Shown here: positions 36,582 through 47,943 of the stretch, piece after piece
Position numbering within the stretch: the stretch's first letter is position 1
Layout of the letters: each line of letters starts with the position of its first letter
NCBI GenBank assembly: GCA_017871115.1
Contig: JAFCIZ010000005.1
Span: forward strand, 248,001 to 312,000
Origin: Cunninghamella blakesleeana
Taxonomy: Eukaryota > Mucoromycota > Mucoromycetes > Mucorales > Cunninghamellaceae
Direction of reading: 5' to 3'
Length of the DNA: 64,000 nt
Translations under genes and position numbers: made by a program
The notes under the pieces: model-generated
The model's database searches: none
What the model saw: only the letters and a program-made list of their open reading frames with translations
Told to the model about the DNA's origin: nothing

Positions 36582-37611
36582 TTAAAGTACATATTCGTTT
36601 CTATTTTTTAAAAATAAAATGGGTATATAAATAAAAAAACCATATATATACATGCATATCAATTTTTATTTATTTTATTATATAAAAACAATTATTTTCA
36701 CACACACACACACACACACTCTCTCTCTCTCTCTCTCTATACATATTTATTTATATATTTCACTTACTCTCTTCTTTTTCTATGGGGATCATCATATTCA
36801 TCCACAGGATCAGCAAATGGGTCAGCAAAAGGATCTTCATCATCATTTACATTATCATTATCATCGTGATGATTGGAAGTAGGTTTAGGAACCAATTGTA
36901 AACCAGCCAAATCGTGATGAAGGTTGGACGTTGTAGAAGGTGCTGTTATCGATTCATTTGTAGGATAAGTGATTTGTCTTATAGGGGAAGTAGGAGTAGA
37001 CGATACATTTTCTTGTTGATATGAATGAGGCGATGATAATTGAATAGGGATTTCTCCAACAAGCATAATATCATACATATCTAAAATTTTTAATAGTTCT
37101 TCATTTGTTGATAATAAAGTACCAATCCATTCTTCATCTTCTACTAATCTAGTATATTTTACAATCTTTTTTCTTGATTCTTCACATTGTTCTCTATATT
37201 CTTGAATTCGTTTATCATGTTGTAATTCCACTTCCCATCGATCCTCGTTGGTATTTAATAACTTTAATGCATTATGTAATTGATTGGCATGTTGATTGGC
37301 AACAGCAATTTCTTGAATGATTTTAGGTTTGGCGGTGGCAAAATTAAAAGTAGGATTGGATGATCCCGCTCTTCCTTCACTATTACTATAACTACGTGGT
37401 TTTGTTTTTTTACTTGATGGTGTTGTCATTGTAGTTACAATATTTGTTTCTGGTCGTTTTGGTTTAGCAGGTGGTGGTAATGATCGACGTTTTGATTCTT
37501 CACGAACAGTTGATGAAGATGGTTCAGATGGCTGTGATTCATTAGGTTGAGCTGAACTACTTGATCGCACTCTACGTGTCTATATTTTTTTTATTAATTT
37601 TTTTCAATCAA

Positions 37612-37649
<38 letters not shown>

Positions 37650-38018
37650 TATAGGTTTCTAATATAGAATAATTTATATTTATTTGATTTTTACCTTTCC
37701 TAATCTTGCCAAACCAGAATCGTATATGCTTGCTAATGCACGAATACCAGATTCTCCTTTATACTTTTCAATCCATGCACCGAGTAAACTAAGTAATTTT
37801 TTTTTAACTTCAACACTTTCGAACTATTAAAAAGAAAGAAAGAAAGAAAGGGTGATTAAAATAAAAGGATAGACTAGTTGTATATTAAAAGAAAAGAATA
37901 AGAATATCAAAAAAGTGAGTCATTATATCTATTTTTATAACTTACAGTAGAGGATAACATCATTTCAAACCTTTCACGCATTTTTTCATTATTACAAAGT
38001 TGTTCTATAATGTTGTTG

Positions 38019-38073
<55 letters not shown>

Positions 38074-38178
38074 TCCCATTTTAACTACAACATATATATA
38101 GACATATGTAATACTTTATAACTTACGACGGAATTGTTGTGGGCTGTTTTCCATAAGCAATTTTAAAACCTGTTTATG

Positions 38179-38258
<80 letters not shown>

Positions 38259-38630
38259 AATAAATAAATACACTATTCTGTTTGAAATATATGCCTTATT
38301 TTTTTTTTTATCTCATTTTATTTTTACCTCTAAAACTCGAAGTTTTTGTTCCTCTGTACCATGTTTTAAGCGCTTTCTAATAGCTTCAATAGCTTCCCTA
38401 GGGCCACTTTGTTGCATATTCATTGATTCAATAAGCTGTTGAAATTGATACCATTCTATTTCTTCATAATTAGATAATTTTTCTAATAATAAAAATAATA
38501 CATATGATGTAAGAAAAAAAAACAACGTATACATTATCTATATATATTTCTTTTCACTCAAATTTTTATTATTTTTACCTATATACAAAGTAACAGATGT
38601 TTTTTGTATTTCTTCAGTGAATATACCCAT
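36582..38630 (-). CDS. VHS-GAT domain protein, Lsb5-like
   Basis: Exons 38630-38579, 38482-38328, 38169-38127, 38004-37946, 37823-37695 and 37579-36768 join in frame, with a probable last exon 36600-36582; total about 422 residues. Residues 1 to about 145 form an ENTH/VHS superhelix (ending LLSLLGAWIEKYKG and LASIYDSGL). A basic Ser/Pro-rich linker is followed by a GAT three-helix bundle at about 221-319 (VANQHANQLHNAL, IQEYREQCEESRKKI, LLSTNEELLKILDMYD). The acidic C-terminus carries DPFADPFADP. This matches yeast Lsb5, which links Las17/WASP actin patches, Sla1, ubiquitin and Arf3 in endocytosis. The 3' end is uncertain: reading through gives a stop at 36764 (417 residues), but a consensus GTAAGT sits exactly there and splicing adds a short ENEYVL end. 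Confidence 0.85.
38026..38252. repeat. (TA)n and (AAT)n microsatellites in two introns
   Basis: (TA)n at about 38026-38068 lies in the intron before exon 4, and (AAT)n of about 24 units at about 38178-38252 in the intron before exon 3 of the Lsb5-like gene. The short exon 3 (38127-38169) lies between them. Confidence 0.9.
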
Positions 38631-39110
38631 TATTAAATATTATATATTAAAATAATATTAGTAATATTAAAGCAAAACAATAATAAATATATATGAATTA
38701 AAAAAAAAAAGAAAAGAGGATGGAAGAAGAAAAAGAGATAGAGAATAAAAAAAAGGAAAACTTTTTTCTTTTAGAAAAAAAAAAAAAAAGAGCAAGCGGA
38801 TATTGAATTTGAATGCATCATTATTCTTTAGTTAAAGGGTTTTCTCTTATTATATTAAAAAAAGCAGTATAGTTTAATAAAGAGAATTTTTATTACAAAT
38901 ATATATATATATATAATATAAATGATAATAATAGTAAATATAGAAAGTATATAATTTTAATACATTATAATAAAAAAACAATGGGAATAGGTATATTTTT
39001 TAAAATTTAAAATTTAAAAATTATTTTTAAAACCCAATTTTTTTTTACACCTTTCTCTTTCCTTTTTATTGTTTTTTAAATATATACCCATATACAATTT
39101 AAAAAAAATA
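38631..39110. other. Divergent promoter region, Lsb5-like / DMT protein
   Basis: 480 bp with A and T tracts and a pyrimidine-rich stretch just before the DMT start codon. No specific element was recognised. Confidence 0.5.
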
Positions 39111-39839
39111 ATGACAACTCAAATAGATAATAAAGTACAAGTAGAAGAACAACAACAAGAAGCTTTAGAATTAGCAGAAACTATTAATAGTGAAGAAATA
39201 GACTTATCTAATGAAAATAATAATGATAATAATAACATAATCTTGGAAAAAAAGATATCTAAAACTCCAACCACCACTATAGATAAAAAAAAGTTACTTT
39301 TTGGAAAAATAACTGCTGTCTGCTTAATGATCTTGTCAGGCTGTTGTATCGCTTTACAAGCAGGTGTTAATGCTAAATTGAATCGTACAGGAGGTCGCTC
39401 GTTTGCTTCAGTTATATCCTTTGCTGTCGGTTTAGCTTGTTGTATAGCTTTCTTTATATTTGATATGATTGTTTTCAAAACCCCTCCACCTTCCTTTAGT
39501 AAATTGAAGTCTGCTCCTCCCTATGCTTTTTTTGGTGGTATTTTAGGTTCTTATTATGTAATCATTAATATTTTAACTGTACCATACCTTGGTGCTGCTA
39601 CCGTTTTAAGGTAAAAAAATAATAGATATAGGTAAAAAAAAAAAATAGCAATAAAAAAAATCATTCATTTCTCCATTTTTTTTTATTTTTTTAGTATTTT
39701 CGTATGTTCTCAAGTCATTACAGCCTGCCTTATGGATCATTTTGGTTTACTTGGTGTACCTAAAAGAAAATATACCATTTGGAGAATCATTGGATCTTTA
39801 GGTTTAGTTGGCTGCGTTGCTGTTATTACCATCTTTTAA
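39111..39839 (+). CDS. DMT-superfamily membrane protein, YdcZ/DUF606 type
   Basis: Two exons (39111-39610 and 39695-39839) encode 214 residues. The first ATG in a good context, giving MTTQIDNKVQVEEQ, is chosen as the start. A hydrophilic, acidic N-terminal region of about 60 residues is followed by five hydrophobic segments: ITAVCLMILSGCCIALQAG, FASVISFAVGLACCIAFFIF, FFGGILGSYYVIINILTV, an AATVLSIFVCSQVITACLM span and SLGLVGCVAVITIF. The NAKL...GRSFASVISFAVGL part and the GGxLGxxYV motif match the YdcZ (DUF606) family of the drug/metabolite transporter superfamily. Bacterial members have about 150 residues and five spans. Here the same five-span unit has a eukaryotic cytosolic extension. The substrate is unknown. 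It may work as a dimer, as inferred for single-unit DMT proteins. Confidence 0.85.
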
Positions 39840-40955
39840 ATGCTTATTTAAACCAGCTTCAATTTCATAAAAAAGCAAAATAAAACTAATCCTTTATACA
39901 ATTACTACTACTACAATAATAAGATTAATAGAACGATGTATTATAATTTGCATTTATAAAGTATTATTGTTGCTAAAATAGGAAAAGGTCCATTCACACA
40001 GAAAAATAATAATAATAAATAAATTTTAAGTTTATACAAGTCTATTCTGCTATCAATAATAATACAAAATTTATAGAATACCATCATCTGTAGCTGAATT
40101 TTATACTACAAAGCATAATAGTATTTCATTTCTGGATATTTTTTTTAATGAGGTATTAAACATAGCACTCGTATTTTAATCAGTTTATACGAACGAATGT
40201 ATCAAACTAAATTCAATATAAATCACTCAATTCTATATATATTTCTTTTTTTTAAAATGTGTGTCTATGTAAGGCAATGATCTTATTACTTCTATTATAA
40301 TAGTGTGCTAATTCTTTTTTTAATTTTATATTCTAGTACTTTGCTTAATATTTTTATTAAAAAATAGCTGCGCAATTTTTCAAATTGAAATTTTGATCTT
40401 TTATGCTTATATTTTTTTTTTTATTTTATTAGATATGTAGTTCAAATTCATATCGCTTAAATGTTTTACCATAATAAGTGCAGTATAAAAAATATATATT
40501 CTCCACAAGTATACTATAAAAATTATTTTTGGGTGGTGCAATTTATAACTTCATTATCTAAATTAATCTCTCACCTATCGATTTAACTAAACTATTTTAC
40601 AAAGAATTTTTAGTAACCTAGTACTTTTGCTTTTAAATATCGTATTTATTAACGTATTATATTGTTTTTTTAATTTTATTAATGGAATGTTGGAATTTTT
40701 TTCTAAAAATGGTAAAAAGTATACTGGTTAAAAACTTAGATTCATTACAGTCTATATATTTATAAATTTATTAGGTTTTTTAACTATTGCTTCGCTCATT
40801 TCTGGTTGTATTTTTTCCTTTATGTGTTTAAAATATTATTTTTATTATATATACATATTATTATATAAAGATACTAATCTAGATATATATCTTGTTTATA
40901 TTAATAAAAGGTTTATATTTAGTAGTTTTTAAATTTCCATTTATGATTCCTGATA
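39840..40955. other. Intergenic containing a decayed transposon end-pair
   Basis: The stretch 39840-40330 is AT-rich flank of the DMT gene. From about 40334 to 40748 lies a diverged non-autonomous element (listed separately), and 40749-40953 is AT-rich spacer before the intact transposon. Confidence 0.6.
40334..40748 (-). mobile_element. Decayed MITE-like derivative of the adjacent Tc1/mariner element
   Basis: Read on the minus strand from about 40748, the sequence parallels the left end of the intact element from 40956. It has ATCTAAG..TTAACCAG near the tip, then TTTTTACCATTTTTAG, GATATTTAAAA..AAAAGTACT, and TATAAATTGC-CCACCC followed by AATAATTTT-TATAG. The last 80 bp or so (40334-40415) parallel the right end of the intact element (GCAATTTTT, TTTATGC). 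The transposase region is absent. So this is an internally deleted, inverted and diverged copy of about 415 bp. Tips are too decayed to define the target duplication. Confidence 0.7.
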
Positions 40956-40985
40956 TGGTGCATCTAAGTTATAACCAGAATTTTT
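40956..40985 (+). repeat. Left terminal inverted repeat
   Basis: Thirty bases that match 43645-43674 exactly as reverse complement; the tip is TGGTGCATCT, with TA immediately outside. Confidence 0.95.
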
Positions 40986-41351
40986 TTTACCATTTTTAGT
41001 AAGAAAAAATTTCAACATTTTATTAATAAAAATAAAAAAATAATCCAATACAAAAATAAATATGATATTTAAAAATAAAAGTACTGGATTGTTTCTATTT
41101 TTTTGCTAAAAAAAAATTGTTAAAAAAAAAGTTAAAATTGGTCGGTGGGAGGCTGATTTAGCTGGTGAGGGTATAAATTGCTCCACCCAAAAAATAATTT
41201 TATAGGGGATTTATAACGGCAAAATATTTAACCTTCGGTGTTTTAATTTGATCCCTAGAAGATTCTGTTTAATACCAAATATTAAAAGTTTTTTTATCTT
41301 TTCATTTAATGTCTTTTACTACTATTATATATTTGCTTTTTTTTTTGATTT

Positions 41352-43511
41352 ATGACTAAAGGACATAAAAAATTTGCCAATAAAAGATTGCGTACTTCAA
41401 CTGGAAAGTTTGTTAAAAAAACAGCCGAAATTCAATCTAATAACGAATCTACAGAAAGCTTTGATCAGGATTGGATCGATGAAGATATCGAAATAGCTCT
41501 TGAAAGTGCTGCGGAAACTTTCAATGATAGCCACTTGGATATAACTGCCTCCAACAGTACAGCAGAAGAAAAAATAGCATGGTTGGAAAATGCAGATAAA
41601 AAATTTAAAGGCGCCTATACTGGTGAATCAAGATGGACGATCAATAGAAAGAGAAAAATAATGGAAAGAGCGGCTGTTGGATGCAAAACAATCGACAGTA
41701 TATTCAAAAGGGTCTCAGTCAATACTAGTTGACAATTCATTTCAGAGCTTGAAAATAGTAAAGAAAAAGACTTAGAAGAATTAATCAATAAATTGACGGC
41801 TACTATCATGGACCAACAAAAAGATAAAACCAACTTTGATCTAGCTTACAATATGAAGCATCGTGCCGTTAGATTTTATCTATCTTTTATGAAAGAAAAA
41901 AACCTTAATAGGATAGACTGTGCTTTAAAAACAGCAGATGCTATTCTATTAATTGAAAATGCTACTACAACATCAAACATCACCAAGGCTATTCCATTAT
42001 GGGCAAAAGAGTTCATGGAAAATGGTTGCATAGCAAAATCAATGCAAGGTCGTCATAGGAAACATGTTGGCATGTTATATAATGAAGAAATAAAAGAAGA
42101 ATGTATTAAATGGTGGCTATCAGTTGATCCAAATAAAAGAGACGTCTCTGAATTAAAAAAGCATATCGAACAGTTAAAAATTATGAAAAGTTTTAACGTC
42201 AGCAATATTGGGCTATCTACAATACATTCATATTTATCAGCTTGGGGATTTACGTTTAAAAAGAAAAGCAAGAACGTTTATTATGATGGACACGAGCGGC
42301 CTGATGTAGTAAAGTATCGTCAAGAATTTTCACAAAGGATGATAAATAGATACAATAAATGGATGAAGCACTATTCTGGTAATAATTTGGAAATAGAAGA
42401 CGTTGGACATATTAAAGTAGGCCATAAAGAAGTAATTGTAGTTACACATGATGAATCTACCTTTTATGCAAACGACGACAAACCATGTGTTTGGATGGCT
42501 GGTAATGAAAGTATTATTAAACCAAAAGTTCCAGGTAGTTCAATTATGGTCAGCGAGTTCCAATGTCCTTGTCATGGAACTATGAAATATAAAGATAAAA
42601 TATCAAGACAACTATTCTTTGCTGGTAATTACCGTGATGGTTATTGGACTTCAGAAGATTTAGTCAATCAGCTTAAAGATGTGATAAAAATATTTAGAGC
42701 AATTCATGGAGATCAATGCATAGGAATTTTTTTATTTGACCAATCATCAAACCATAAGGCTTACGCAAAAGATGCATTGCTAGCGACAAGGTTGACTCTT
42801 GAAATAAAGGAATGCAAATCTAAAGAAAAATTTAAATTTAAAAAAGGATATTATTATGTGAAAGAGGGTGGGGTAGAGAATAAAATAGAGCAGGATTTTT
42901 ATTTTTTTGTGAATCAAGTTAGAGATGGGAAAGCATTACGGGTTAAATATATCAAGGGCATAAAGCAAATTTTAGAAGAGAGAGGTTTATGGATAGATAA
43001 AGACATATCACCAGAAAGGAAAGGAAAAAGCTGGCGCTTGAGTTGTAATAAAAGAGTAGAAATGGATGGTCAAGATAAAAAATGTTGTGCAATTCATCGT
43101 TTATCTAGTCAGATAGATTTTAGAAATCAAAAATCAGCATTAGAAGAATTATTGGAAAAGCATGATCTTAGACACGATCTGTACCCTAAATTCCACTGTG
43201 AACTTAATTGGATAGAAAGATACTGGGCAGATTCCAAAAGAATCATTCGAAGAAACTGTAATTATACATTTTCTGGATTGGAAAAAAATATTGAAAGTGC
43301 TTTAGATGAAGCTTCAGATATTATTCATATAAGAAGGTATTTTAATAGATGTATTCGTTATATGGAAGCTTATAGTAAAGGTAATGATTACTGGGAAGCA
43401 CATAAAAATATTACAGAAAAAAAAAATGATAAAGAATGTGATGTCGGTATAGTTAATCAATTCAAAAATCATACAGCAAAATCACATAGAAAAGTATTAA
43501 AAAATCAGTAG
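41352..43511 (+). pseudogene. DDE transposase (IS630/Tc1/mariner-related) with an internal stop
   Basis: One reading frame of 720 codons from an ATG at 41352 to a stop at 43509-43511, broken by TGA at 41730-41732. The part before the stop (126 residues) is basic and ends near RKRKIMERAAVGCKTIDSIF, a motif I know from large fungal transposases of this kind. The part after it (an ATG at 41793 is available, 572 residues) carries a helical DNA-binding region and the catalytic core. The first Asp is in THDESTFY (Asp220 of this part), the second in FDQSSNHKAY (Asp316), and the Glu in CELNWIERYW (Glu475). The second Asp to Glu spacing is about 158 residues instead of the usual 34 or so; the insert is Lys-rich. 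Either the copy is dead, or translation restarts at the second ATG without the N-terminal region. All three catalytic residues remain. Confidence 0.88.
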
Positions 43512-43644
43512 CTTTTCAATTTATTTTACATATATATACATATCATTTAATAAAATCAAAAAAGAGTTGTAGTTATAACATTTTCGTAAAAAAAAATAGG
43601 CATAAAAATCGGGATTTCAAATTCAAAAATTGCACCAAAATTTT

Positions 43645-43674
43645 AAAAATTCTGGTTATAACTTAGATGCACCA
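43645..43674 (-). repeat. Right terminal inverted repeat
   Basis: Exact reverse complement of 40956-40985, ending ATGCACCA, with TA immediately outside. Confidence 0.95.
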
Positions 43675-45209
43675 TAGATCTGTAATGATCCCTAAAAGTT
43701 ACCTTTTGTGGTTGCTAATGCCGTTGTATTAAGATGCTTTCTGGTTGAAATTTATTATTACTAGTACTAATCTTTTATTATTTATTTCTGGAGGCGTCAT
43801 TTTAATACCCTTGATAGTGGCTCCTTTTTGATTCTTGATTTTTTATCCCTAGTAATGTCCTTTTTTTTTTTTTTTTTTTAATTTTTAGATACACTATCTA
43901 GATTTCCAGTTGATATTTCATTATGTCTGATTTGTATTTTTGATTCTTGATATTATGTATATCTATATAACATGATTCTTATTATTTTTTAATACTGCTA
44001 ATATTATTCGAGATGTATATATATATATATATACTCATTACAATGGATAATGATTGTATCCTTATACAAAGAGTTCACATTTTCGATCTTTTATTTTAAG
44101 TTTTGATCCTCCTTTTTTATTCTGCATGTTATTGTTTTCTATTATCGAAGATAGTAATTCTCTTTATATATATATATGTATTTATTTCCATACTGGTATT
44201 TTCTTAGTTAAGATGATGAAGGTTTTATTTATTCAAGACCTATGTCTCCTTACTATTCATGATAGTGGTTTTTTTTTTTTTTGAAAAAAAAAAAAAAAAA
44301 AAAAAAAAATCAAGGCACTAATCGTTTTTTATTCAAAATACTATCCTTTTACTCATGGAGGTGACTAACTCTTGTCATTTTTTTTATAACTATTTGCTTT
44401 TCTTGGAAATATGATGTATATTCCGAGTTTTATACGAAATCCATATCAAAGTTTATTACTATAACAATTTTAACAAGGTATTATATCTTTTAGAATTGTC
44501 ATATATTGCCTTGAAAAAGAACATTTGTATTATTATTATTACGAAATGTAATTGCTTTAGCAATGATTAGCAAGACATAATAAAACCCTCATGTCAATTT
44601 ATTATATACTATTATTGAATATTCAATGCCCTTTTTATTTATTTTTAAACAAATAATTAATCACTTATTTTAAAATACTTTTTAATAATATGATAAATAA
44701 ATAATTTCAAGATCTGTCTATCTTTCTCTCTATGCATGTATACTTTATTTGAAATCATTATCATATGAAAGAAGATAGTAAATTAAGTTTTTTCAAAAAT
44801 TTTCCTCTATTTTTTTATTATTTTTTTATTCTTTGATATATACGTATATAAAATATTAATTTATCACCCATATTTCTCGGTAAAAAAAAAAAGAAAGGTA
44901 ATATTTTGATATGCTTCAATAGGTTCAACTTACATATGTAGTAATAATAATAGTAATAAATAAAAAACCTGAAAAGATAAAGGAGGGGGTTATACATACG
45001 CGCGTAACAGTTCCGGGTATATGTATATATTTATATATGTTAAATCTTATTATATAAGGAAATTCGATTTAAATCGTGTTTAAAAAAGAAAAAAAAATGG
45101 AAATGTGAATCCGATAAATTGGTATGATTACCAATATTTTCGGATGAAATGTAAAATATGGTACGTAACATTCAAAAATAAAAACAAATAAATAAAACTA
45201 TTCTATATA

Positions 45210-45240
<31 letters not shown>

Positions 45241-45504
45241 GATCGTGTTTATACATTTAAACTAAAAATCATTTATTCTATATTTTGGAAAAAAAAAAAA
45301 AGAAAAAAAAACGAAAGAAAGCGAAAGGGTGATATAGGATAATAATTGTTTTTATATTAGTAAAATAGAAAACAATAAGACTAAGAATAATAAGTATGAT
45401 ACGTAATAAAAAGATATAATAAACAAATGTATTATTAATAAATAATTAAAAAGGTAATAATTTTTTTTAAATAATAATAATAATAATAAAAAACATTTAT
45501 ATAC

Positions 45505-45536
<32 letters not shown>

Positions 45537-45778
45537 TGTAAAAAGTAAGAGAGCGTAAAAAAAAAAAAGAAAAAAAGAAAAAACGTGCATATAATCATAA
45601 TCATATTATATATACATATACATATATATATTTATAAACATATATTCTTATCCATTATTATTACCATTCATAATTTTTTTATAATGTAAAAGAAAAGGTA
45701 GAAGAAGCAAGCAAGCAATTAAATATATATATATATATATATATATAAACATATATATAATAAAATAAAAAGAACATT
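43675..45778. other. Gene-poor region between transposon and GATA gene
   Basis: 2.1 kb of AT-rich sequence with T and A homopolymers (43860-43880, 44270-44310) and a (GTAT)n tract at about 45219-45240. One imperfect hairpin (45109-45145) is noted separately. Open frames here are short and low in complexity. No gene is supported. Confidence 0.5.
45109..45145. repeat. Two-step hairpin
   Basis: ATCCGA (45109-45114) and TTGGTA (45119-45124) pair with TACCAA (45129-45134) and TCGGAT (45140-45145) around a TGAT loop. About 35 bp upstream is the perfect palindrome CGATTTAAATCG (45065-45076). Unexplained. Confidence 0.55.
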
Positions 45779-47943
45779 TTAGTTATAATTGGGATGATGT
45801 TGATGTACAATGCTAAAATTCGAAGAAGAAGAAGAAGACAGAGAAGGAGAAGAAGTAGAAGAAGGGGAAGAAGACGTAGTAGAATGGTTTAATAAATGAA
45901 GAGGTGTAGGATGTGGTGATAAATGATGATGGTGATGGAGATGTTGGTGATGGGTAGTGATCATAAAAGGATAGGAAGAAGGCATGGCACTAGTAGTAGT
46001 AGTTGTTGATATTGGAATAGTATGATTAGTTGATATTGTTGCTGAGGGGGGTAAAGTGGTTATTGATTGTTGAGTAATAGAATGAGAAGGTGGTGCTGCT
46101 GTACTAGTGATAAGTTTTTGTGAAGAGGTAGATAATGATTCTTTTCTTAATAATTTTGAATAATCTAAAATAATAGCAATAGTAAATATTAGTAAAAGTG
46201 ACAATTTGATCTAAATTAGAATATATATGTATATAAACTTTTTTATTATTATTTTTACTTACGTAGACCACATGCATTACAAAGTGTACGTGCACCATCA
46301 GGACCACGTCTCCATTCAGGTGTTTCCGTTGTATGACAAGAATGGCAACGTTGACCTACCATACTCCGTTTCTATAAAACAAATAAAAATAATAATAATA
46401 ATAGATCATCCAAGTTAGTTTATTATAATGTCAATCTCCGTTTTAAATAATAGTAACTAATCCCTTTATCTCCTTTTTTTTTTTTATTTTATGTAACGTT
46501 TTTATGACACATTCATTTTTAAAAAATAATAATAATAATAATAATAAAAACCAGCCATGATTACACACGCATAAGTTTATATTTAAGATTCACACACACA
46601 CACACATACACACACATATACACATATTTTATGAATATTTGTTTCGCGCGATTTCCTATTTTGGATACTTATTATATTTTGTCGTTTTTTCTTTTTTTTC
46701 TTTTTATATATCAAATCTTGATTTGATTGATATTTTTTAAATAATTAATGTTTATGAATGGGGTTTCAAATAAGCCCTTTTTTTCAGTTGTTAACCTATC
46801 CCCACTTTCTCCCCCATCTCCTCACTCTTTTTTTTTTTTTTACACTCTCACCCTCACCTCGCCCCTCTTTTTATATTATATACAATATTACATTTATTAA
46901 TATTATATAAATGACTTACATTTCTTCTGCGATATTTTGGTTTACGATTATCTTTCCAATTTCTAGCTTGACGAATCATTTCATATTCCATTTCACTATT
47001 GCTATTATTATTATTATTATTATTTAATGATGTTGTTTGAGAAGAAGAATGGTGAGGAGAAGGATCAAGAGAAGATGAATGATGATCCTCTTCTTGTTGC
47101 ATAATTAAAAGAGAATCCAAAATTTCTTGTGCTGTATGACTAACAAAATCAAAAATGGCTTCTCGATCTTCTTCTGACCCTTTTTTCCATACTTTATATC
47201 GAGATAAATCTTTACACAGCATGTTACATTTTTCAACCAACTAAAATAATAAAAAAATAAAGTTTGAAGTAAATTAGTTTTTATTTATTAACTCTATTAT
47301 AGTTACTGTTTCTATATATATATATGTACATTTATTACTTTATTTATTTCCATTAGTTTATTATTATTATTTTTATTATGATGAAATTGATTTTCTTCAT
47401 CATCGTCATCTTGAACGTCAGTTAAAGGTGGTGTTTTTGGTAAAGCGGCAGCCAATTTTGAAAAAGAGTTTGTTTTTTCTATTGGAGACATATGATAGGA
47501 AGAAAAAGGAGGACGCGATAAAAATGGAGATGTAGATGAAGTGGTCATTGGGTGATCGCTATTTTTACTTTCTAATTCATTGTTATAATTATTTGTTCTT
47601 AATGATGAAGATGGAGATGATATAACGGAAAATCGAGGTAAAGCAGAAGGGGGTGATGCTGATGATGACAAAGACTGTTGATGGTGATGATATTGTGATA
47701 AAGGTGGTAATACTACTGATGATTTGGTATCATTACTAAATATAAATATGTATTAAAAAAAAAAAGAGGCCGAATAAAACATATAAATATAATTAATATT
47801 GATTTTTTTCTTTCTTTTATCTATAACCATTATTATTATTATTATTATTATTATTACAATGAATCAACTGTTGTCGTATTTTTTGAAGACGCAGAAGAAT
47901 AAGTAGTTTCTGTTGACGTTACACATAGCTCTGAGACATTCAT
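45779..47943 (-). CDS. GATA-type zinc-finger transcription factor
   Basis: Five exons (47943-47858, 47735-47339, 47240-46920, 46371-46263, 46164-45779) give 432 residues. One GATA finger lies at about 277-302, with the pattern C-x2-C-x18-C-x2-C, the core [20 protein letters not shown] and the basic tail HYSKLLRK, split between exons 4 and 5. The 18-residue loop is that of the plant/WC-2 class rather than the 17-residue AreA class, but no PAS domain is present, so it is not a standard WC-2. Before the finger, residues 162-215 ([20 protein letters not shown] and following) form a helical segment, then Asn- and Ser-rich linkers. The C-terminus is Ser/Thr/His-rich and disordered. It should bind GATA sites in the nucleus; the regulated pathway cannot be told from sequence. 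Confidence 0.9.

Larger units (their letters stand above)
40956..43674 (+). mobile_element. Tc1/mariner-like DNA transposon, 2719 bp
   Basis: Both ends carry the same 30-bp terminal inverted repeat without mismatch (40956-40985 and 43645-43674, starting TGGTGCATCT). The element is flanked on each side by TA (40954-40955 and 43675-43676), the target duplication of the Tc1/mariner/IS630 superfamily. It contains one long transposase frame interrupted by a stop. Perfect ends suggest recent movement. The body is less AT-rich than the flanks. Confidence 0.93.

Noticed and set aside
38178..38252. Regular repeat that could suggest a CRISPR-like array
   Set aside because: It is an (AAT)n microsatellite with no spacers, in a eukaryotic intron.
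39119..39478. 119-codon frame antisense to the DMT protein
   Set aside because: The sense strand encodes a convincing five-span protein; the antisense frame has no recognisable features.
41708..41745. Possible short intron removing the transposase TGA
   Set aside because: A GT...AG pair exists but spans only 34 nt, has a non-GTA donor and would shift the frame; a nonsense mutation is simpler.
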